Origin: JAAYXU01 sp050942555
GTDB taxonomy: Bacteria; Bacillota; Clostridia; Christensenellales; UMGS416
DNA length: 8,404 nt
Assembly (NCBI GenBank): GCA_050942555.1
Contig: JBMNNN010000090.1
Location: 1 to 8,404 of the forward strand
Direction of reading: 5' to 3'
The position numbers were made by a program, and so were the translations under genes. Positions within the stretch are counted from its first letter, which is position 1, and each line of letters opens with the position of its first letter. Of this stretch, positions 1 through 8,404 are shown one piece after another. The notes under the pieces were generated by a model, which saw only the letters and a list, made by a program, of their open reading frames with translations, was not told where the DNA came from and ran no database searches.

Positions 1-720
1 TTACCCACTCAATTGAGCGAAGAGCCTATCGTATAGTTCGCTATATGCGCTGCTTAAAGGAGCCAATATATCCAGTCCTCTTAAGCAAAGAAAATGCAAG
101 AAGCATCCACGCAGGCAGCGCAAGCCACTCAAGGGCGAATTGCTGCAAATCGACGCAACACCGTATGAATGGTTCGGCGGAGATGAAAAGTTTGCTCTTC
201 ATGCGGCCATCGATGACGCGACAGGTATCATTACCGGTGCGTACTTTACCCACAACGAGTGTCTGCTCGGGTACTTGGAAGTAATGCTGCAAACCTGTAT
301 AGACCATGGCATACCGCTGGCAGTATACTCGGACAAGCATACGATATTCCGTTCGCCCAATACAGATAAGCTAACCGTAGCAGAAGAGATACAAGGTAAA
401 ACCGTGAAGCTGACGCAGTTTGGGCGCGCCCTGGACGAGCTTGGCATCGGTCTCATATACGCCCATTCGCCTCAGGCCAAGGGCCGCATTGAAAGGCTAT
501 GGGCCACACTGCAAAGCCGCCTTCCTGTAGAGCTCGCGATTAGAAACATTACAACCATAGAAGAAGCAAAATGCATTCCTGAGGGAATACATACCCGTTT
601 TTAACAGTGTCTTCGGAGTGAATCATGATGCGCCAAGCCTCTTTGTCGAATACGATGGCAGCTACGATCTGGACGAATACCTATGCGTGAAGCACTCTCG
701 GAAAATGGATAATGCGGGCT
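1..720 (+). pseudogene. Decayed ISNCY-like DDE transposase, 5' end outside window
   Basis: This is the remnant of a DDE transposase that would cut and join the ends of its insertion sequence. The rve/integrase-like core is readable from about 125 to 568: LLQIDATPYEWFG carries the first Asp, AVYSDKHTIF the second, and SPQAKGRIERLW the catalytic Glu, 53 residues after the second Asp. This arrangement matches ISNCY-family transposases as I know them. An extra A in the AAAA run at 568-571 throws the frame into a stop at 602-604. With one A skipped, the protein continues as EEANAFLREYIPVFNSVFGV, then LDEYLCVKHSRKMDNAGSFS, the usual C-terminal region. A second shift is likely near 25-31, where LPTQLSEE (frame 1) passes to LSYSSLYALLKGANI (frame 2). 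After about 720 no frame resembles the family, so the last 50 or more residues look lost. It is almost certainly non-functional. No terminal inverted repeat was identified. Confidence 0.85.
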
Positions 721-780
721 CTTTTTCATCCGCTCGGTTTGCTCGCGCAGCGGATTGGTCCGAATCAAACTTTTTGGAGT

Positions 781-825
781 CTGGGGCATTTCCCAGTAAG
801 GAATCAACCGTGTGGCGACACGGTT
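781..825. repeat. Two small hairpins between IS remnant and nifJ terminator
   Basis: Two perfect inverted repeats sit side by side. CTGGG at 781-785 pairs with CCCAG at 792-796 (6-nt loop). AACCGTGT at 806-813 pairs with ACACGGTT at 818-825 (8-bp stem, GGCG loop). Neither is followed by a T run on either strand, so neither is a classic intrinsic terminator. They may be debris of the insertion sequence end, backup 3' structures for nifJ mRNA, or chance. The rest of 720-835 shows no gene. Confidence 0.5.
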
Positions 826-835
826 ACACGCGGAC

Positions 836-872
836 AAAAAGGCCCCGGAGGACGCTTCGGTTCTCCGGGGCT
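836..872 (-). terminator. Rho-independent terminator of nifJ
   Basis: On the minus strand, 17 nt past the nifJ stop codon, a GC-rich stem forms from GCCCCGGAG (871-863) and CTCCGGGGC (850-842). It can extend inwards through a G-U, an A-U and a C-G pair to a 6-nt loop. Five T residues follow (complement of 836-840). This is a textbook intrinsic terminator. It also shields nifJ from the convergent insertion sequence remnant. Confidence 0.93.
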
Positions 873-888
873 GAAATGTTTCAGTATT

Positions 889-4437
<3,549 letters not shown>

Positions 4438-4443
4438 TTGGAG

Positions 4444-4450
4444 ACCTCCT
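4444..4450 (-). promoter_or_regulatory. Ribosome binding site of nifJ
   Basis: AGGAGGT on the minus strand, a near-perfect anti-16S match, lies 6 nt before the ATG. It fixes the start at 4437. The sequence GGAGGTCTCC could fold on itself weakly and cover part of the site. Confidence 0.9.
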
Positions 4451-4470
4451 TCATATAGTAAAGGGATATA

Positions 4471-4519
4471 GGATTACAGGCGGGTTGCGCGGTTGCGCGT
4501 GTAGATAACACAATAATCC
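4471..4519 (-). promoter_or_regulatory. Foldable 5' leader of nifJ mRNA
   Basis: The predicted transcript begins close to GGAUUA (4519-4514), which can pair with UAAUCC (4476-4471). Enclosed are two small hairpins that touch: GUGU/ACAC (4511-4508 with 4502-4499, 5-nt loop) and GCGC/GCGC (4498-4495 with 4490-4487, AACC loop). The layout is a small three-way junction about 20 nt before the ribosome binding site. The two GCGC arms come from a tandem 8-bp repeat (GGTTGCGC at 4483-4490 and 4491-4498 on the plus strand). I do not recognise a known riboswitch class, and the stems are short. Confidence 0.35.
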
Positions 4520-4524
4520 AAGTT

Positions 4525-4554
4525 ATTATAAGCACAACCGTTATGCTGTGTCAA
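4525..4554 (-). promoter_or_regulatory. Sigma-A-type promoter of nifJ
   Basis: On the minus strand the -35 box is TTGACA (4554-4549) and the -10 box is TATAAT (4530-4525). Both are exact consensus, separated by 18 bp. Transcription should start near 4519-4517, giving a leader of about 80 nt. An inverted repeat, AATAA (4512-4516) and TTATT (4523-4527), overlaps the -10 box and start site and could be an operator. The promoter predicts strong vegetative expression of nifJ independent of the upstream genes. Confidence 0.9.
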
Positions 4555-4562
4555 GAACCGCG

Positions 4563-4584
4563 AAAAACCGAGTTCAGAATTCGG
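4563..4584 (-). terminator. Possible terminator of the regulator-acetyltransferase transcript
   Basis: On the minus strand CCGA (4584-4581) pairs with TCGG (4571-4568), with two further inner A-U pairs past a mismatch. Five T residues follow (4567-4563). The stem is short, so strength is uncertain. Its place, about 180 nt past the acetyltransferase stop and 8 bp before the nifJ -35 box, is where a terminator would be expected. Confidence 0.5.
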
Positions 4585-4762
4585 GGGCGTAAGACCATGC
4601 ATGCGGGAATTCGTTTCCGACCGGAATGCCGGGGAAATCTGACGGCGAAGAAACAAACTTGAACAAATAGAACGCCCCGATAACATACGCAGGAGCGGGT
4701 TACCGGGCCGATATGAATAGAAGCAAGCGCTGCGCAACCGGCGGATGGAATCCGGCCGCTTT
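4585..4762. other. Intergenic stretch with no recognised gene
   Basis: Nothing convincing is coded here. A minus-strand open frame runs across it, but its composition is unlike a protein and it overlaps the acetyltransferase end and the promoter region. A hairpin of about 8 bp with one bulged G (4739-4746 with 4750-4758, 3-nt loop) lies 4 nt past the acetyltransferase stop. It has no T run and may simply protect or end the mRNA. Confidence 0.45.
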
Positions 4763-5239
4763 CTACAGCTTTTTATAATAGGTGACGTCCTCGCAGCGGA
4801 TGTCGAACCCCGCCCTCTCATACGCCCTGCGGGCCGGAGCGTGGGCCTCGTCCAGCCCTGTAGTTACCTTGGCATAGAACATGCCTTCTTCACGGAAGTG
4901 CCTGAACGCCGCCTCATACATCTGCTGGCCGATTCCCTTATGCCTGTACGCAGGGTCTACGGCATTGTTTCCGACCGTCGCGATTTTTCGCTGATAATCG
5001 AGGTTGAATGTGATAAATCCGACGATCCTGCTATCCTCCTCGCAGACAAAAATATTCTCCGGATGCCTTGATGCATGCTCCTTTATCTGGCGTCCCTTTA
5101 TGTTTTCACTGTCGGGCATCAGAATACCGAAAAGCTCATCGCCATAGCGGCGGTGATACATACTGTATATCTCCCGCCAGGCCGCGTTCCCGATATCGAT
5201 GATCCGGCCCAGATCCTTTTCGTTGTACCTGCGTACCAT
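4763..5239 (-). CDS. GNAT-family N-acetyltransferase
   Basis: This 158-residue protein is a complete single-domain Gcn5-related acetyltransferase, which moves an acetyl group from acetyl-CoA to an amine. The acetyl-CoA pyrophosphate loop is visible as VDPAYRHKGIG (94-104, the R/Q-x-x-G-x-G pattern), after beta strands around RIVGFITFNLD (71-81). The typical C-terminal helix ARRAYERAGFD (136-146) follows. The substrate cannot be told: it could be a protein N-terminus, an amino sugar, a polyamine or a drug. The start is the first ATG after the regulator stop codon, with a modest AGGGGTG ribosome binding site overlapping that stop. The gap of 12 bp implies co-transcription with the regulator. 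Because that regulator is frameshifted, translation of this gene probably relies on its own site. Confidence 0.9.
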   Translation of the reverse strand: MVRRYNEKDLGRIIDIGNAAWREIYSMYHRRYGDELFGILMPDSENIKGRQIKEHASRHPENIFVCEEDSRIVGFITFNLDYQRKIATVGNNAVDPAYRHKGIGQQMYEAAFRHFREEGMFYAKVTTGLDEAHAPARRAYERAGFDIRCEDVTYYKKL

Positions 5240-5251
5240 ATCGCTGCACCC

Positions 5252-5734
5252 CTATCTTCCCGGATTGGCCGTTTGGGTTTTGCCAAAGTCGATCGCGCGG
5301 TAGTCGCTGGGGCTGACCCCAAAGGTGCGCTTAAATGCCTTTCTGAACGTATCGTAGTAGGCGTAGCCGACCCGGTGCCCGATTTCGTGGATCGGTATCC
5401 TTGTCTGTGACAGCAGCCGCTGGGCATGATTCATACGGATGCGCTCCAGGCAGGCTGAAAAATTCTCTCCCGACCGCTCCTTGAATATGCGGGAAAGGTA
5501 GGCTTCTGAAATGCAGAATCGTTCAGCTACGTTGTTGAGCGATATGTTCTCATCCATATAGACGGTCTCCAGATAGTCGATGATCTGCTGAACGGTCGTT
5601 TCCAGGGAGGTGTGTTTATTTTCCGCAAAACAGGCGCACAGCCCTATGATTTCCCCGCACTGCCTGTCGAAAACCGGATCCGGAAAAGCGCCCCGCTCAC
5701 AGCGTTCTCTCACTGCTGACACATCGGGCGGCAT
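5252..5734 (-). CDS. C-terminal fragment: AraC-type DNA-binding domain
   Basis: This open frame of 160 codons from its first ATG holds the whole AraC DNA-binding domain. The first helix-turn-helix is SLNNVAERFCISEAYLSRIF (65-84). The second runs PIHEIGHRVGYAYYDTFRKA (114-133) into FKRTFGVSPSDYR, the family signature. The ATG at 5734 has no ribosome binding site and lies inside the sequence shared with the full-length protein (TLTKLTSNM), so it is not a natural start. If the frameshift is real, this half is probably untranslated or made only at low level. The intact signature indicates little or no time without selection. Confidence 0.8.
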   Translation of the reverse strand: MPPDVSAVRERCERGAFPDPVFDRQCGEIIGLCACFAENKHTSLETTVQQIIDYLETVYMDENISLNNVAERFCISEAYLSRIFKERSGENFSACLERIRMNHAQRLLSQTRIPIHEIGHRVGYAYYDTFRKAFKRTFGVSPSDYRAIDFGKTQTANPGR

Positions 5735-5783
5735 GTTGCTGGTCAGCTTGGTGAGCGTGCCCTGAATTTCCTGGCCAAGCTGG

Positions 5784-7580
5784 TCAAGTACCTGACGGCT
5801 CAGCTTGCGCCTGACGTAGTTCTCCTCGTATATGTCCTTCAGGATACACCGAACCTCGCTTCGGTTGCCCGAGCGTACGGTGTTGACGAGCCTGCGCTCC
5901 TCCTCCAGTGGATAGTAGTAGGTATCGGCTGATTCGTGGTACCGGGCTGTCGTAGAGTACGACTTGCGCGTTCTTTTCGGTCATAAACATCGCTATTCGT
6001 GCCTGTTCGGCGGAACGGCTGATGTCGATAGGCCGCTCGCAGATGCTCCCAATACCGATTTTGATATTCGTGTGCCCCATTTTCCCAAGATGGGCGAGGA
6101 GCGCGCCAGCCCGTTCACGCAGCCGCTCCGTTATGCTCTCCCGCGACGGATCGTCGTCGATGAGGGTTATGATGACGATCTCGTCGGAAGTGCTCACCTC
6201 GTGAATGATCTCATTCGAGCCGGGAGCAAGATGGCGTATGACTGCCATGCGCTGCATGTAAACGTTCTCTATGTCCATACCAATTACATAGTTTTTATCC
6301 GCGCCGATATGCAGCAGCGTCACCGCGTAGCCCCTGTGAGTGAACAGGCCATCCAGTAGACGAGAGCATTCCTGCAGCTCTGTCTCCCGCTGTATTTTCC
6401 CCTCGAGAAGGCGATCCAGCATGACATATCTCAGCCTGTCGCGGTATTCGTCAAGGTCGATCTGTATGCTTTGGTTGAGGTTGATGAGCTGCTGTACGCC
6501 GTAGGACACATCATCCATATCGCGCGACGGGGGCAGACCTGGTTCAGCATCGGACGCAGGCGGCTTCTTCAGGGCGAAGAGCATCCGCGATATTTCCCGG
6601 ATGGGTTTGTTGTTAAGGTGCGCCGCCACGATCGTAATGAGTATGGCAAACAGTATGATAGCGACGCCTGTAAGGGAAATGAGGAGCTGGAACTTTCCTG
6701 AAGCCGGGGCTATCGAGTGGTAGGGAACCGCCTGCAGCAGCGACCAGTTGGTGTAGCTCGACTGGACCGTCATGACAACGGAGTCCTGCCCGTTAATATC
6801 TACCCTTCTGCTTTCTCCGTCACTCATTTGGATATAAAGCAGCTTCAGCTCGTTTCCCTCTCTATCCGAAGGGTAAAAATGCCCGCTTCCGTTGTCGATC
6901 AGGCATACAGCTCCACTTTGGGCGCTGGATCCTACCATACTGGCGAAGCGGTTCATATCCACGGCGATTACCGCCATCGCCCGGGGATGGCCCATACCCA
7001 TCTGGACGGGCTGCAGGTACAGCGCCACTTCGCGCGGCGTACCGTTGATACTGAGATTCACTTTGGGGATAAACCCGGAGCGTCCCTGCTCACTGAAAAC
7101 ATGATCAAACCATTGATCAGCAGTCATGCCGTCAATATGGAAGGGATACTGCCACTTGGATGTAAGGAATGCCACCCTAGTCTGTATATTGAGGACGATG
7201 CGGGAGTCGGTAAAGAATACGTAACACCCGCACAGCACTTGTCTCTGTACGGGATCGAAGATGGTATTACCGATCTTTGTTTTGGAAACTGCGTCCAACA
7301 GTATGGATATATCAGCTCCGGATATTTGATTCAGTAACGTTATCGTTTGAATGGAAGCTTCGTTGGATATCATATATCCGGTGGATTGGACATTGAAAAG
7401 GAAGCTGTCTATCAGCTCCTGCTTGTTCCGCAGTTTGTTGATTTTGGACGACAGGGCTTCCTCGTACATGATATCGGAGATCTTAAAGTAAGTCATCACT
7501 GCCAGCATGAATGGAACAAGCCCGGCTAACAGGTAGTACGCCAGGTTTTTGAGTCTGCGTCTGATCGGTTTGCGTTTCAT
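5784..7580 (-). CDS. N-terminal fragment: extracellular sensor, two membrane segments and linker
   Basis: The start at 7580 is preferred over an ATG 12 bp upstream because GGAGG lies 5 nt before it. Numbered from 7580, a positively charged tail (MKRKPIRRR) leads into membrane segment one (about 13-32). An extracellular region of about 265 residues follows, probably a Cache-type ligand sensor. Segment two (LLISLTGVAIILFAILITIV, 299-318) leads to a HAMP-like stretch, a helical linker, and a degenerate GGDEF-like domain (about 415-545) that lacks catalytic signatures, as in YesN/CdaR-type regulators. The last 53 residues, after the frameshift at about 545, are out-of-frame sequence (STGGGAQARQHRTLG). 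As it stands the product would be a membrane sensor without a DNA-binding domain. The ligand is unknown. Confidence 0.8.
   Translation of the reverse strand: MKRKPIRRRLKNLAYYLLAGLVPFMLAVMTYFKISDIMYEEALSSKINKLRNKQELIDSFLFNVQSTGYMISNEASIQTITLLNQISGADISILLDAVSKTKIGNTIFDPVQRQVLCGCYVFFTDSRIVLNIQTRVAFLTSKWQYPFHIDGMTADQWFDHVFSEQGRSGFIPKVNLSINGTPREVALYLQPVQMGMGHPRAMAVIAVDMNRFASMVGSSAQSGAVCLIDNGSGHFYPSDREGNELKLLYIQMSDGESRRVDINGQDSVVMTVQSSYTNWSLLQAVPYHSIAPASGKFQLLISLTGVAIILFAILITIVAAHLNNKPIREISRMLFALKKPPASDAEPGLPPSRDMDDVSYGVQQLINLNQSIQIDLDEYRDRLRYVMLDRLLEGKIQRETELQECSRLLDGLFTHRGYAVTLLHIGADKNYVIGMDIENVYMQRMAVIRHLAPGSNEIIHEVSTSDEIVIITLIDDDPSRESITERLRERAGALLAHLGKMGHTNIKIGIGSICERPIDISRSAEQARIAMFMTEKNAQVVLYDSPVPRISRYLLLSTGGGAQARQHRTLGQPKRGSVYPEGHIRGELRQAQAEPSGT
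5944..5946 (-). other. Frameshift point in the AraC-family regulator
   Basis: CCC on the minus strand (AGCCCGG) is where the two halves meet. Reading AGC then CGG, with one C skipped, restores the frame. The span from the 7592 ATG to the 5252 end is 2341 bases, one more than a multiple of three, which is what a single inserted base predicts. Confidence 0.85.
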
Positions 7581-7585
7581 AACAG

Positions 7586-7590
7586 CCTCC
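7586..7590 (-). promoter_or_regulatory. Ribosome binding site deciding the regulator start
   Basis: GGAGG lies 5 nt before the ATG at 7580. The upstream in-frame ATG at 7592 has only GAGGA at 0-1 nt distance, too close to work, and the true site lies inside the four-codon extension. The downstream start is therefore the better choice. Confidence 0.75.
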
Positions 7591-7623
7591 ATTCCTCGGT
7601 TCCTGCCATTCCGTCTGCCGGAT

Positions 7624-7653
7624 TTGTTTGAAAGAAATTATTCTTTTTTACAA
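7624..7653. promoter_or_regulatory. 30-bp imperfect palindrome upstream of the regulator
   Basis: Arms of 13 bp (7624-7636 and 7641-7653) match at 10 of 13 positions around a 4-bp centre: TTGT and AAAGAA on the left meet TTCTTT and ACAA on the right. It lies 18 bp past the permease stop and about 45 bp before the regulator start. No T run follows on the minus strand, so it is a poor terminator there. It could be an operator or a chance AT-rich repeat. No convincing promoter was seen in this gap. Confidence 0.4.
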
Positions 7654-7670
7654 TTCGCTATGTATGCGGG

Positions 7671-8404
7671 TTATCCCTTTAGAGAGCCTATCATTACGCC
7701 TTTGATGAAGTAACGCTGTAGAAATGGATACAGCATGAGCACAGGAGCGCTGGCTACAATGATTACTGCGTATTTGATAAGATCGTACATGCCCTGGTAC
7801 TGGAGCGCCAGGTTGACGTCTCCCAGCATATCGGCCATCTGGGACAAAAGCAGTATATTGCGGATTATAACCTGCAGCGGAAAAAGCTCAGCGCGCCTGA
7901 TATAGATAAGCGCGCTAAAGAATGCGTTCCAGTTTCCTACGGCATAGAAGAGAGTCAGCACGGCGATGATCGTCTTGCTCAGCGGCAGCACGAACCTTAT
8001 GAAGAAGTGGAAGTCGTCGCATCCCTCGATCTGAGCCGCCTCCAGCATGTCCACGGGGATGTTGCTCTTGAGAAATGTACGGGCGATGATGACATTGTAC
8101 ACGCTGATCGCGCCCGGTATGATCATGGCCCAGCGCGTATTGATCATGCCCAGATTATTGACTACCAGATAGGAGGGGATCATACCCCCTGAGAATATCA
8201 TCGTGAAGACCATGAGCTTCATGATGGCACCGCCCCCGGGCAGCCCCCTGCGCATGAGCGGATAGGCGGCTACCATGGTCAGCGCTACGCTGATGGCGGT
8301 GCCCGCTACCGTATAGATAATGGAATTGTAGTACCCTGTCCATATCTGACGGTTCTGAAAAACCGCCCGGTAGCCATCCAGGGAAGGATTTACGGGCAGC
8401 AGAA
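7671..8404 (-). CDS. Carbohydrate ABC transporter permease, LplC/MalG type, 5' end cut by window
   Basis: This integral membrane subunit forms half of the channel of a sugar importer, together with an LplB-type permease, a lipoprotein binding protein and an ATPase. The visible frame gives 243 residues, starting in LLPVNPSLDGYRAVFQNRQIW. About 50 N-terminal residues, including the first membrane segment, lie beyond the edge. An internal ATG at 8276 is not the real start, because the frame and the family resemblance continue upstream (GYYNSIIYTVAGTAISVALT). The EAA loop that docks on the ATPase is clear at visible residues 121-143 (EAAQIEGCDDFHFFIRFVLPLS). Several hydrophobic spans and the characteristic end YFIKGVMIGSLKG are present. 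The substrate is unknown; relatives carry oligosaccharides such as plant or host glycan fragments. The regulator follows about 90 bp downstream on the same strand and is its likely controller. Confidence 0.94.
   Translation of the reverse strand, partial: LLPVNPSLDGYRAVFQNRQIWTGYYNSIIYTVAGTAISVALTMVAAYPLMRRGLPGGGAIMKLMVFTMIFSGGMIPSYLVVNNLGMINTRWAMIIPGAISVYNVIIARTFLKSNIPVDMLEAAQIEGCDDFHFFIRFVLPLSKTIIAVLTLFYAVGNWNAFFSALIYIRRAELFPLQVIIRNILLLSQMADMLGDVNLALQYQGMYDLIKYAVIIVASAPVLMLYPFLQRYFIKGVMIGSLKG

Larger units (their letters stand above)
5252..7580 (-). pseudogene. Membrane-anchored AraC-family regulator, split by a one-base frameshift
   Basis: The two frames at 7580-5784 and 5734-5252 are halves of one gene. 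The upstream frame reads VVLYDS and then drifts into low-complexity residues. The other frame, open without a stop from 5946 to 5252, continues RYHESADTYYYPLEEERRLVN and on into the AraC domain. Dropping one C from the CCC run (GGG at 5944-5946 on the plus strand) joins them into about 775 residues, the usual size for one-component regulators with an extracellular sensor, two membrane segments, a GGDEF-like linker and a C-terminal AraC DNA-binding domain. Such proteins typically control neighbouring sugar ABC transporter genes, which fits the permease just upstream. The lesion may be a true recent mutation, since everything downstream still looks conserved, or a sequencing error at a homopolymer. 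Programmed +1 slippage at CCC is possible but unsupported. Confidence 0.87.

Noticed and set aside
560..610. Programmed frameshifting in the transposase
   Set aside because: Known insertion sequence shifts are mostly -1 at A6-G or similar runs. Here a +1 step at only four A residues would be needed, and another shift is likely upstream, so decay or error is the simpler reading.
4499..4530. Rex or FNR operator at the nifJ promoter
   Set aside because: TTGTG and ACAC fragments hint at one, but the spacing and half-sites do not fit TTGTGA-N6-TCACAA or TTGAT-N4-ATCAA.
4474..4821. A 115-codon minus-strand frame across the nifJ promoter region
   Set aside because: It overlaps the acetyltransferase end, a possible terminator and the consensus promoter. 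Its residues are Arg/Ser-rich and unlike a real protein.

Overview
The window looks like chromosomal DNA of an anaerobic, moderately GC-rich member of the Bacillota, most likely class Clostridia. The pointers are a large single-chain pyruvate:ferredoxin oxidoreductase, strong AGGAGG-type ribosome binding sites, a membrane-anchored AraC regulator beside an LplC-type sugar permease (a common pairing in Paenibacillus and Clostridia), and an ISNCY-like transposase remnant. The genus cannot be fixed from the sequence. All functional genes lie on the minus strand. Only the transposase remnant lies on the plus strand.

Reading along minus-strand transcription, from the right edge to the left. (1) 8404-7671: the 3' part of a carbohydrate ABC transporter permease, cut by the window edge. 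(2) 7670-7593: a short AT-rich gap with a 30-bp imperfect palindrome. (3) 7580-5252: a large transmembrane AraC-family regulator, split into two frames by a one-base insertion in a CCC run at 5944-5946. With that base removed the protein reads through as about 775 residues. (4) 5239-4763: a GNAT acetyltransferase 12 bp downstream, probably in the same transcript. (5) 4762-4438: a 325-bp regulatory gap holding a possible terminator, a perfect-hexamer promoter (TTGACA, 18 bp, TATAAT) and a leader of about 80 nt that can fold. (6) 4437-889: the intact nifJ/PFOR gene, ended by a strong intrinsic terminator at 836-872.

The left end (1 to about 720) is a decayed ISNCY-like transposase gene running towards nifJ. 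It keeps a recognisable D-D-E core but has at least one clear frameshift, probably two. Between its last recognisable codons and the nifJ terminator are two further hairpins.

Functionally there are two units. One is a sugar-uptake and sensing locus: the permease, the regulator that probably controls it, and an acetyltransferase of unknown substrate. The other is an independently transcribed central-metabolism gene that converts pyruvate to acetyl-CoA and reduced ferredoxin or flavodoxin. I do not see a clearly new multi-gene system. The points most worth a second look are the frameshifted regulator, the foldable nifJ leader with an inverted repeat over its start site, and the palindrome in front of the regulator.
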